Shown: one piece after another, positions 24,798 through 32,261 of the stretch
Numbering within the stretch: position 1 is the first letter of the stretch
Layout: each line of letters opens with the position of its first letter
From: a virus
Length of the DNA: 64,000 nt
Strand: one strand, 5' to 3'
Virus record (IMG/VR): IMGVR_UViG_3300028197_000003
Span: 124,001-188,000 of that record
Notes under the pieces: model-generated
The model's database searches: none
The model's input: only the letters and a program-made list of their open reading frames with translations
What the model was told of the DNA's origin: nothing
Program-made: the position numbers and the translations under genes

Positions 24798-24809
24798 TTT
24801 TTTATTGAT
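24786..24809 (+). promoter_or_regulatory. Inverted repeat covering a late promoter box
   Basis: ATCAATAAA (24786-24794) and TTTATTGAT (24801-24809) are a perfect 9-bp inverted repeat. The late box ATAAATA (24790-24796) lies in its left arm and loop, 17 nt before the next ATG. It may be a weak terminator of the upstream gene. Confidence 0.5.
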
Positions 24810-24813
24810 TGAT

Positions 24814-25086
24814 ATGATCTCTGTTTTATTCGTCGGGAAAGTAAAGGAATTTACTGAAGAGTACGAAGCATACAATGAGACCCTAATGGATAGTGCACGA
24901 AAGATTCCAGGGTTTATTGACATGCAGAGTGAAATGGTTGATGGCATTGAAATTACCATCAGTCAGTGGAAAACTGAGGATGATGTGCGAGAGTGGGCAC
25001 GTGACCCAACGCATATGAAAGCAAAGAAAAGAGTGCAGAAATGGTACTATTGGTATCGAGCAAAGCATTTTAGTTCAAATCAATGA
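24814..25086 (+). CDS. Antibiotic biosynthesis monooxygenase-like (ABM) protein
   Basis: 90 aa from ATG 24814. The pattern of an initial strand, KIPGFIDMQSEM, ITISQWKTEDDVREWARDP and a terminal helix fits the small dimeric ferredoxin-like ABM fold, found in quinone-type monooxygenases and heme-related proteins. No catalytic residues can be assigned. Late-type box upstream; the stop overlaps the next start. Confidence 0.65.
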   Translation: MISVLFVGKVKEFTEEYEAYNETLMDSARKIPGFIDMQSEMVDGIEITISQWKTEDDVREWARDPTHMKAKKRVQKWYYWYRAKHFSSNQ

Positions 25087-25313
25087 TTGGCGAAGATGCA
25101 AACGAGTACCCTTTGTTTGAAGGGGATTGGTATGCAAGTATGAATTTGGGTATAAATGAGTGTAGAATGTTATATGACCATATAAACTATTCAATCAAAA
25201 TGTGGCCAGGTTCACCTGCCAGACCTCCGGAGGAGCAAGAGTACCTTCACCTCCTGAAGACCCGTCTGGCAGGCATTATCATGCAATACAACTTTGACAT
25301 GTTGGACATGTAG
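25083..25313 (+). CDS. Small conserved hypothetical protein
   Basis: 76 aa acidic, helical protein with a Pro-rich turn (GSPARPPEEQEY) and a terminal RLAGIIMQYNFDMLDM helix. No family recognised. It ends 11 nt before the -35 box of the gp32 promoter. Confidence 0.6.
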   Translation: MIGEDANEYPLFEGDWYASMNLGINECRMLYDHINYSIKMWPGSPARPPEEQEYLHLLKTRLAGIIMQYNFDMLDM

Positions 25314-25324
25314 TATTGGATTCC

Positions 25325-25353
25325 TTGACAGGGGATAAATAAACCGCTATATT
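25325..25353 (+). promoter_or_regulatory. sigma-70 promoter of gp32
   Basis: TTGACA (25325-25330), 17-nt spacer, TATATT (25348-25353). Predicted start near 25360, giving a leader of about 39 nt. Confidence 0.75.
25335..25341 (+). promoter_or_regulatory. T4-type late box within the gp32 promoter spacer
   Basis: ATAAATA lies between the -35 and -10 of the sigma-70 promoter, 57 nt before gp32. It would allow transcription late as well as early. Confidence 0.5.
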
Positions 25354-25398
25354 ATGTAAGCGGTGACAATCTTACTAATCCACCGAATCTAATCCAAT

Positions 25399-26337
25399 AT
25401 GTCTTTTGCAGACCTCAAAAAGCAATCTCGACTTGGTTCTCTGACTTCTAAGTTGACCAAAGAGATTGAGAAGATGAATACCAGCGGATCTGGTAACACA
25501 GACGAACGTCTGTGGAAACTCGAAGTCGATAAGGCAGGCAATGGTTATGCCGTCATCCGATTCTTGCCCGCTCCCGATGGAGAAGAACTCCCTTGGGCGA
25601 AGGTGTGGTCTCACGCCTTCCAAGGACCCGGAGGTTGGTATATCGAAAATAGCCTGACCACCCTAGGACAGAAAGATCCTGTCTCTGAGTACAACCGTCT
25701 CCTTTGGAACAGTGGTACTGATAGTGACAAGGATTTGGCACGTAAGCAGAAGCGAAAGCTCTCTTACATTGCGAACATCTATGTCGTCAAAGATCCAACT
25801 AACCCCCATAACGAAGGACAAGTTTTCCTTTATAAGTTCGGTAAGAAGATCTTTGACAAAGTTTCTGCTGCCATGCAGCCTGAGTTTGAAGACGAAGAAG
25901 CAATCGATCCATTCGATTTTTGGCAAGGTGCGAACTTCAAACTGAAAGCTAAGAACGTTGCGGGTTACCGCAATTATGACAGCAGCGAATTTGCTGCCGC
26001 ATCTCCAGTGTTGGACGACGACGATGCCCTTGAGGCATTGTGGAAGAAACAACATTCTCTAGAAGAATTTACTCGCCCTGACCAGTTCAAGGCATATGGG
26101 GATCTAGAGAAGCGTTTGAATTCCGTGTTGAACAACGCACGCAAAGCGGTTGACCCAGAAACCTTCGATGAGGAGGAAGCAGCGGTCACAAAATCACGGC
26201 AGCAAATGGATGAGGAAGACCGTATCGTCAAAAAAAGTCCTGCCCTTGTTGAGTCTGTTGTCGCGACCGGATCAACAAATGCTGATGACTCAGATGACGA
26301 TGCCCTGTCCTACTTTCAGAGACTTGCCGAGAGCTGA
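25399..26337 (+). CDS. 32: Single-stranded DNA-binding protein gp32
   Basis: 312 aa. The N-terminal basic LAST-like part (SFADLKKQSRLGSLTSKL), a core with YAVIRFLPAPDGEELPWAKV and GPGGWYIE, and the acidic C-terminal tail (DDSDDDALSYFQ) match cyanophage gp32. The acidic tail is known to recruit replication partners. The zinc ligands of T4 gp32 are not apparent. It has its own early-type promoter with an embedded late box. Confidence 0.93.
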   Translation: MSFADLKKQSRLGSLTSKLTKEIEKMNTSGSGNTDERLWKLEVDKAGNGYAVIRFLPAPDGEELPWAKVWSHAFQGPGGWYIENSLTTLGQKDPVSEYNRLLWNSGTDSDKDLARKQKRKLSYIANIYVVKDPTNPHNEGQVFLYKFGKKIFDKVSAAMQPEFEDEEAIDPFDFWQGANFKLKAKNVAGYRNYDSSEFAAASPVLDDDDALEALWKKQHSLEEFTRPDQFKAYGDLEKRLNSVLNNARKAVDPETFDEEEAAVTKSRQQMDEEDRIVKKSPALVESVVATGSTNADDSDDDALSYFQRLAES

Positions 26338-26340
26338 GGG

Positions 26341-26907
26341 ATGAAGTTTTACAGCTTCAACGAGCTGATTGGAGTCTGGGATGGGGAACTCCCCATCCTG
26401 GACTTTTCTTTTAGGAAAATTTATGAATGGAAAGAAGAATTCCCTGAGTCAGAAGGTAATTCAAACATAGAAGGATGGCAACGCACCGGTATGCAGACCG
26501 ATGGAAGATTTACTCAATTGATGAATCTGATTGCTAGCAAATCACGAGAGTACATTGCTCATCATGATGTAAAACCACCTCGTCATGTGGAGGTTGTCCA
26601 TGCCTTTGCAAACATCAATGGACCTGGTGCATCAAACTGTATGCACCATCATACTTACGGTCAACTCAGTGGGGTGTATTGGTTGAAAGCACCACGTAAT
26701 AGTGGTAACCTTGTCATCATGAGTCCATTTCATAATCAATACTTGAATACCTCATGTGTATCTAAGATTGACCGTAATGCAATGGTCATTGAACCTAAAG
26801 CAAACACGGGGGTATTTTTCAATAGTAATTTAGTTCATTACGTAGATCAGAACCGATCGAAACATGATCGAGTGTCAGTGGCATTTCACGTTCTTATTCA
26901 CCCATAA
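26341..26907 (+). CDS. Putative 2-oxoglutarate/Fe(II) oxygenase (TIGR02466-like)
   Basis: 188 aa. MHHHTYGQLSGVYWLKAP provides the metal-binding His region, and FFNSNLVHYVDQNRS....RVSVAFHV gives the distal His and the 2-oxoglutarate Arg. These blocks fit the phage and marine bacterial TIGR02466 family, relatives of prolyl hydroxylases with unknown substrates. It starts 3 nt after gp32 and is followed by hairpin element copy C. Confidence 0.75.
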   Translation: MKFYSFNELIGVWDGELPILDFSFRKIYEWKEEFPESEGNSNIEGWQRTGMQTDGRFTQLMNLIASKSREYIAHHDVKPPRHVEVVHAFANINGPGASNCMHHHTYGQLSGVYWLKAPRNSGNLVIMSPFHNQYLNTSCVSKIDRNAMVIEPKANTGVFFNSNLVHYVDQNRSKHDRVSVAFHVLIHP

Positions 26908-26908
26908 C

Positions 26909-26949
26909 GGGAAAAAAACCTCGGGGCAAAAATTGCTTCTATAGATTTT
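26909..26949 (+). repeat. Hairpin element copy C
   Basis: GGGAAAAAAACCTCGGGGCA followed by an AATTGCTTCT arm; GGGGCAA pairs with TTGCTTC using G-T wobbles. It fills the gap between two oxygenase genes and ends TTTT directly before the ATG at 26950. Confidence 0.65.
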
Positions 26950-27498
26950 ATGTACAAAAATATTATCATTATAGAACAAAATATTGATGTAACTCCGTTT
27001 TTGGAAGAATTGAACCCAGATCATTGGGATTGGGTCTCACAACAAACTAGAAATAACTTAGGAGGAGATAAAAATCCATATGGGTTCTTACCTTTAGTTT
27101 GGGCAAAGGTCCAAAAAGGTGAAGATCCTCATGATGCGATGGGACAAGAAAAAACCGCACTCTACGACTTATATCCTAAAGTGCAAGAATTTTGGAAAAG
27201 GCACAATATCACTAAAACAGGCAGAGCAGCATTTTTCCGATTACAACCAGGAAAACGTGTTTTAGAGCATATTGATCGTGGGGAGTATTATAAGAAAAAA
27301 GACCGATATCACCTATCTCTACAGGGTACTTATTTGTACCGTGTTGGTGATGAATCTATGATTGTGCAACCAGGTACGTTTTTCTGGTTTCACAATAAAT
27401 TACCCCACGAAGCATTGAACGTGGGGAATGTTGATAGGTATTCATTGGTTTGGGATGTTCCTCATAGTCCCAACAACCCACATTTAGCGAAGTGCTAA
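26950..27498 (+). CDS. Aspartyl/asparaginyl beta-hydroxylase-like protein
   Basis: 182 aa. LEHIDRGEYY, RYHLSLQG, VQPGTFFWFHNKLPHEALN and RYSLVWD fit the PF05118 fold: the first His and Asp-type region, the strand with R-H-L, the second His and the final Arg. The family hydroxylates protein or lipid side chains using 2-oxoglutarate and Fe(II). It converges with the minus-strand baseplate genes, overlapping gp53 by 15 nt. Confidence 0.75.
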   Translation: MYKNIIIIEQNIDVTPFLEELNPDHWDWVSQQTRNNLGGDKNPYGFLPLVWAKVQKGEDPHDAMGQEKTALYDLYPKVQEFWKRHNITKTGRAAFFRLQPGKRVLEHIDRGEYYKKKDRYHLSLQGTYLYRVGDESMIVQPGTFFWFHNKLPHEALNVGNVDRYSLVWDVPHSPNNPHLAKC

Positions 27499-28140
27499 AA
27501 GTCGAAGATTATCTCCTTTCTTCATTTTACGGTTGATATATTGACTAGAATCTTCATAGGTGAGGATATCTCTCATATCTTCCATGATAGTATCAATATA
27601 CATGGATTTGAGAGCGAAGATATTCCGTTTTGCATCATTCTTCTGAGTTTCATACTCTAAGTAACTTACCGAGGTTGTTCCTGTGTCGGTATAGTTTATT
27701 CCTTTATATGAATATGTAAATGTAGAATTACCATCAACTACAAGACCACTTTGCTGCAGCAGTTTATCTTCAGGATCACGTCGCTCAACAGTTTCATAAT
27801 GATGAACTTCTGCAAGTTGCTCAGGACTGTAGTTATTATCAATATAGCGTTGGAAATCCATTCCATTCATAGGCCATTCATCACGAATGTTCAAAATGTT
27901 GTTGGATAGTAAAATAATCCAATCTAACTCCGGATTTCCATATAAGATGTTCGCAACATTATCTGGGCGATCATCTCCACGAATTGAAAATCTATCAAAA
28001 GTAGCAGCTACTTGAAAAAAGTCATCTCTAATTTTACCTCTTTTGAAGATATTGGTGCTTTCAACGTAATCAGAACTAGAAGACCGATTATCAGAAAAAG
28101 AAAGTAAAGATACTTTAGGAAAATTATCGAAGTAAGCCAT
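27484..28140 (-). CDS. 53: Baseplate wedge protein gp53
   Basis: 218 aa. YFDNFP, an R.DDRPDNVANILYGNPELDWIILL-type core (positions near residues 55-80) and W-P-M-N--F--Y match T4 gp53, which joins neighbouring wedges in baseplate assembly. It is the last gene of a four-gene minus-strand island and overlaps gp48 by one base. Confidence 0.88.
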   Translation of the reverse strand: MAYFDNFPKVSLLSFSDNRSSSSDYVESTNIFKRGKIRDDFFQVAATFDRFSIRGDDRPDNVANILYGNPELDWIILLSNNILNIRDEWPMNGMDFQRYIDNNYSPEQLAEVHHYETVERRDPEDKLLQQSGLVVDGNSTFTYSYKGINYTDTGTTSVSYLEYETQKNDAKRNIFALKSMYIDTIMEDMRDILTYEDSSQYINRKMKKGDNLRLLALR

Positions 28141-29621
28141 TAGAATCCGATGTCGTACTTGTTGATTTTGTTTTCGCCGCTAAGAGGACCTGTGTTGTCC
28201 ACTAAGTCTTCAATTGATGCTTCAGACGATTCATTATAATCGTCACTGAATAGTGGAGTAAGTTCAGTAAAACTAAGCATCATAACCGTTCTAACTGGTT
28301 GAGATACTGCTTTTTCATCTTGATATGATTGATATACTCCTTGATCTGTGTAGTTGAATCCAACATTAGTCAGAGCACAGATTTTGTGGATTGGGAGAGA
28401 TCTGATGCGGTTTTCTCCGTTGAAATATGAAATGCGAAATATATCTGGAGAACCGATAAAGATTCCGTTAGAGACTCTCGAAGGTAGCATACCTTTCTTG
28501 AAAAATCTAGATATTTGATTTACATTTATGGCATCTTCTTTGCTATTTGGAGCAAAGTCATACTTGAAAACAAAATTCCTCAATTTAGGACCTGAGAACA
28601 ACAACTCCATATTTGGATTCAAGACTTGACCATTTTTTCTGGCAATAAATTGTGCAGGATCAACGTTGATTCCTACCTTTGACAGAAGTATTTTGGCAAG
28701 TTGACCAGAAATTGCTTGGTTGGCACCACTGTTGGCGTCGCCTACTTGACCAGCAAGACCTTTCCCCGCACCCAGAATATCTTGTAGAGTTCCCCCCAAA
28801 AAACCAAACATATTATCATTACCCCCAAGAGTTTCAGAAAGTCTTTGTTGTGCTGCAATAAAACTACCTGCCTCAACCATATTGGCACTTCCCTGTCCCC
28901 AGTTCACTCCTTGACTAGACTGAAGGTCATTTGGAATTGGTAGAAAAACAGAACCCAGATATTCAGTGGCATTTCTACCTCTTGTTAGACCTTGAGTAAA
29001 AATTGTGCCTAAGTCCTGTGCTTGCTTGGCATTTGGAGCTCCATATTTGAATTTCTCAAGTTTCATAAAATCTTGAGAACCTTTCTTAGCATAAAGTGCA
29101 TCAGATGGATATCGTATGACCTTAGGTAATGTATTATTCTTTTCTTCCGGAAGTGATTCTGCAGGTGCTGCTGGATCTACAAAAGGAACAACTTCGAGTT
29201 CAGTCGCAAGCAGTCCACCGACATTACCTTCTAATAAAGCACTAGCGAGAACAGGTGGAACTATTGTAGATGCACTATACTCATCCTGTCCTGCATTATC
29301 GATCAAACGTTCTAAAGCCTTCCCGTCAAAAAGCTTAGATGCACCTGATAAGTTAGCAGCCGTTTCGAGTAGATCTAATTGATTATTCGCCAGTGCATCC
29401 TTGAATATTAGGTCCGATGCACGAACGATTCCACGTAAGAATTCAGGAGTTTGAAACTTTTCTTTTACGGTAGGTGAACTCAAATCTTGCTGTTTACCAG
29501 ATTCACTGTAACCTAATACTCTTGCCAATGTTTTATTTGCCCGAGTGCTAACAAATAAGTTACCATTGTCCCCAACTTTTTGGTTGCGAATACATTTACC
29601 GCCAATACATTCGTTGCTCAT
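28140..29621 (-). CDS. 48: Baseplate tail-tube cap protein gp48-like
   Basis: 493 aa. The C-terminal third has NPNMELLFSGPKLRNFVFKY and FAPNSKEDA..I.QI-RFFKKGMLP, typical of gp48-type tail-tube-fold proteins that start tube growth on the baseplate. The N-terminal 300 residues are Gly/Ala/Gln-rich and longer than in T4 gp48 (364 aa). Two early Cys (CIGGKC) are unusual. Position beside gp53 supports the call. Confidence 0.8.
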   Translation of the reverse strand: MSNECIGGKCIRNQKVGDNGNLFVSTRANKTLARVLGYSESGKQQDLSSPTVKEKFQTPEFLRGIVRASDLIFKDALANNQLDLLETAANLSGASKLFDGKALERLIDNAGQDEYSASTIVPPVLASALLEGNVGGLLATELEVVPFVDPAAPAESLPEEKNNTLPKVIRYPSDALYAKKGSQDFMKLEKFKYGAPNAKQAQDLGTIFTQGLTRGRNATEYLGSVFLPIPNDLQSSQGVNWGQGSANMVEAGSFIAAQQRLSETLGGNDNMFGFLGGTLQDILGAGKGLAGQVGDANSGANQAISGQLAKILLSKVGINVDPAQFIARKNGQVLNPNMELLFSGPKLRNFVFKYDFAPNSKEDAINVNQISRFFKKGMLPSRVSNGIFIGSPDIFRISYFNGENRIRSLPIHKICALTNVGFNYTDQGVYQSYQDEKAVSQPVRTVMMLSFTELTPLFSDDYNESSEASIEDLVDNTGPLSGENKINKYDIGF

Positions 29622-30043
29622 TTTTTGAGGGTGCCTTTACGATAAACAGTCTTAGGATCGATATCAATTTCAATGGAACCAAAGTCCCTAACAAATTGCT
29701 CAGAATCAAGGTTTACTGCCTTTTCCCACTCTTCTGTTGCAATTGTGAGAAAAGGACTGCCGACATAAGATTTTAGGTATTTATGAAACCCTCGCAATTT
29801 TGCTAAATCATTGCCAGAATCAATGTATCTCATTATTCCTAATCTATTCTCTGGTCTGTGATAATGTAGATTTACTCCCCAGAATATGGTTTGTCTTTCT
29901 ATTGCAATTATGTAGCACAGGGGATTACGATCATAGAATGGCATTTGCTCTGCTGTTTTCGCTGTATACTGAAACAGTGTAATTTTGCCTGGAATTGGTT
30001 TCCCTTCTAAAGTAGATTTTGGAAACTCATCTCTATATTCCAA
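29618..30043 (-). CDS. Conserved structural-region hypothetical protein
   Basis: 141 aa soluble protein with LFQYTAKTAEQMPFYDRNPL and GVNLHYHRPENRLGIM segments. The order gp4 - this gene - gp48 - gp53 looks like a conserved head/baseplate block in cyanophages. Assignment to T4 gp2 was considered but cannot be supported. It overlaps both neighbours. Confidence 0.65.
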   Translation of the reverse strand: MEYRDEFPKSTLEGKPIPGKITLFQYTAKTAEQMPFYDRNPLCYIIAIERQTIFWGVNLHYHRPENRLGIMRYIDSGNDLAKLRGFHKYLKSYVGSPFLTIATEEWEKAVNLDSEQFVRDFGSIEIDIDPKTVYRKGTLKK

Positions 30044-30464
30044 GTTCTTTCTCCGTCATGACTTGAAATTCCCATTTGCGGTCAGCACAGAAGTCTGTTG
30101 CTGCTTTCCATTTTGCCTGGTTTTTGGCATATTCAAGGGTTTCATAGAGATGTTTTTTTGTCTTCCGTTTTGTTGTTGGAGGAAGGCACTGCTTAGCAGG
30201 TTTGATCTCGATAATTTTTTCAAGAATGTTACCGTTCACATTCCGGTATCTGATGTAAAAGTCAGGAAAGTATCTACGAACACGTTTGGTTGTAGGATCA
30301 TAGTAAGGGATATGGAATTCTTCAGATGCCCAATTTATAATATTTTGATTTTTGTCGCAATAGACCATAAATTTACGTTCCCATAAAGAACGATAGATTA
30401 TGTTTCTAGAATCCCCTTTGTATTTCTTCGGATTCGACGGTCTATACCGACCTTGATAGGACAT
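30033..30464 (-). CDS. 4: Head completion protein gp4
   Basis: 143 aa. YQGRYRPSNPKKYKGDSRN, YRSLWERKFM.YCD, ASEEFHIPYYDP and RYFPDFYI followed by EIKPAKQC match T4 gp4 (gp50/gp65 group). The E..PDF...EIKP pattern is a PD-(D/E)XK-type nuclease core, so it may trim DNA during head completion. First gene of the minus-strand island, with a late box in minus orientation 23 nt upstream. Confidence 0.9.
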   Translation of the reverse strand: MSYQGRYRPSNPKKYKGDSRNIIYRSLWERKFMVYCDKNQNIINWASEEFHIPYYDPTTKRVRRYFPDFYIRYRNVNGNILEKIIEIKPAKQCLPPTTKRKTKKHLYETLEYAKNQAKWKAATDFCADRKWEFQVMTEKELGI

Positions 30465-30487
30465 ACATAGTATAACGGACCACTCTA

Positions 30488-30494
30488 TATTTAG
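30488..30494 (-). promoter_or_regulatory. T4-type late promoter box, minus strand
   Basis: TATTTAG on the plus strand reads CTAAATA on the minus strand, 23 nt before the gp4 start. It lies in the short divergent region between gp4 and the plus-strand gene at 30499. Confidence 0.6.
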
Positions 30495-30498
30495 AGGA

Positions 30499-31314
30499 AT
30501 GGCAAAAAAAGCATTAGTAATATCAGATAATGAAAGGAGAATCCTAAAAACTGAAGACCTCTACTTAGGCAGATCTAGAGCAGGAGGAATTGTTCCTGCG
30601 TTCAATAACATATATGATGTAACTATAGATTTTGGATCACCTGATGGTGAGTTATTGAAGCATATCAAAGATTCAGCTTTATACGAGACTAGTTTACCTC
30701 CTGGAAAGTATCTTTCATTATTTTGCTCAGAGGCACTTCTTCCTGGGAGTCAAATTCAAACTTCTAAAGTTGATGGACTCCGTCAAGGATTGTCACAATC
30801 ATATGCCCTGTATCGTAGATATCCTGATATCAACTTGACTTGGTATTCTCAAAGAGATTACTTTACTAATGATGTGTTCAATGCGTGGATGGAGTTTATT
30901 AGTCCTCCAGATTTTGGTACAGATAAAAAGTCGGATTTAGATACTAAATTGAAACAATATAATCCTAGTAGAAGGATGAGGTATCCTGATAGTTACAAAT
31001 GTGATCTTACAATCACCTCATTCAATCGGGAAAGGAAAAACCCCAGTTACATTACATATCATATTAGAAAAGCATTCCCCACTAATATAATTGCTGCACC
31101 TTTGGCATATGGGAAAGCGGAACTAATCAAAACTACAATATCCTTTGTATACGAAACTTATTATATTGATCGCCAGGGCAGTGATTCTGGTACCACTAAA
31201 AAAACAGATGGTGTTGAACCAGTAGCACCTCCAGAAAATGGTAACGCTGCCGCTCAGGGTGACCCACCAAGCTCAGGATCACAGATTCCGGGCAGCGTCA
31301 TCAACATCGCCTGA
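30499..31314 (+). CDS. Tail-tube-fold baseplate protein (gp54-like)
   Basis: 271 aa. It contains SEALLPGSQIQ, an INLTWYS segment and a F.AWMEFI motif, followed by a YKCDLTI strand and late PLAYGKAELIKTT, which together resemble tail-tube/gp54-type proteins of marine myophages. The final 45 residues are Pro/Gly-rich and poorly ordered. gp54 initiates the tail tube on the baseplate. The call rests on position next to gp48/gp53 and a weak motif match. Confidence 0.6.
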   Translation: MAKKALVISDNERRILKTEDLYLGRSRAGGIVPAFNNIYDVTIDFGSPDGELLKHIKDSALYETSLPPGKYLSLFCSEALLPGSQIQTSKVDGLRQGLSQSYALYRRYPDINLTWYSQRDYFTNDVFNAWMEFISPPDFGTDKKSDLDTKLKQYNPSRRMRYPDSYKCDLTITSFNRERKNPSYITYHIRKAFPTNIIAAPLAYGKAELIKTTISFVYETYYIDRQGSDSGTTKKTDGVEPVAPPENGNAAAQGDPPSSGSQIPGSVINIA

Positions 31315-31320
31315 CCCCCT

Positions 31321-31327
31321 CTAAATA
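31321..31327 (+). promoter_or_regulatory. T4-type late promoter box
   Basis: CTAAATA, 20 nt before the gp26 start at 31348. Confidence 0.65.
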
Positions 31328-31347
31328 TAATTACTGATTGACTTATT

Positions 31348-32073
31348 ATGCCACTTCCTAAGGTTGTAACACCTGTTTTTGAGGTAAACCTGCTATCTAC
31401 TGGGAAACCCGTTAGATATCGCCCATTCCTGGTCAAAGAAGAAAAAGCACTTCTAATTGCTCTTGAGAGTGGCAGCGATAAGAACATTATTTCTACAGTA
31501 AAAGATGTTCTAAAAGCATGTGTTGTCTCACGAGTCAAAATTGATACTCTTCCCTCATTTGATCTTGAATATCTATTTTTGAATATTCGAGGTAAATCTG
31601 TTGGTGAGACTGTAGAACTGTTAGTTACTTGTGCTGATGATGAGGAAGTAAAAGTTCCTTTGACTATTGAAATGTCAGAGATCGGACTTGATGTTCCTGA
31701 TGACCACACTGATACGATTCAACTTGATGGGGGCATCTCTATCAAAATGAAGTATCCATCTATGGATGAGTTTTTGAAAAACAACTTTAGTGTTGTTGAA
31801 GAAACTAATAAAGATCTCATAGAGGAGGCATTCAAAGCAGTCGCAAAGTGCGTTGACACCATCTATACGGAAGAGGAAGCATGGTCTTCTAGTGACTGTA
31901 CTCAAACAGAACTTGTCAAATTTATTGAGCAACTAAGTTCATCTCAGTTCCAACAAATTGAGAAGTTTTTCAACACCATGCCTAAATTGAAATATGAAGG
32001 TAAGGTAACTAATCCAAATACTGAAGTAGAAACTGATGTAATTGTTGAGGGTATGGCAAATTTTTTCGGGTAA
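31348..32073 (+). CDS. 26: Baseplate hub protein gp26-like
   Basis: 241 aa. LPKVVTPVFEVNLLSTGK, YRPFLVKEEKALLIALESG, FDLEYLFLNIRGKSVGE and a late AKCVDTIYT segment match the gp26/T4 baseplate hub family. It acts in hub assembly. First gene of the hub operon, with a late promoter box at the standard distance. The stop overlaps the next start (TAATG). Confidence 0.85.
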   Translation: MPLPKVVTPVFEVNLLSTGKPVRYRPFLVKEEKALLIALESGSDKNIISTVKDVLKACVVSRVKIDTLPSFDLEYLFLNIRGKSVGETVELLVTCADDEEVKVPLTIEMSEIGLDVPDDHTDTIQLDGGISIKMKYPSMDEFLKNNFSVVEETNKDLIEEAFKAVAKCVDTIYTEEEAWSSSDCTQTELVKFIEQLSSSQFQQIEKFFNTMPKLKYEGKVTNPNTEVETDVIVEGMANFFG

Positions 32074-32261
32074 TGCTGTATCACACGACTATTGATGTGT
32101 GCATGGAGATAAATTTTTCCCTCATGCAGCATCATAATTGGTCATTGAGTGATATAGAGAGTCTAATACCGTGGGAAAAAGAAGTATACATAAAGTATCT
32201 CACAAATTATCTTGAGAAACAAAAACTAGAGGCAGCACAGGAAGCAAATGCCGGATTCTAA
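32073..32261 (+). CDS. Small hub-assembly protein (gp51-like position)
   Basis: 62 aa. QHHNWSLSDIESLIPWEKEVY is the recognisable core of small proteins that follow gp26-like genes in marine myophages, probably a hub or tape-measure assembly chaperone. T4 gp51 occupies a comparable place, but sequence identity with it cannot be shown. It overlaps both neighbours. Confidence 0.6.
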   Translation: MLYHTTIDVCMEINFSLMQHHNWSLSDIESLIPWEKEVYIKYLTNYLEKQKLEAAQEANAGF

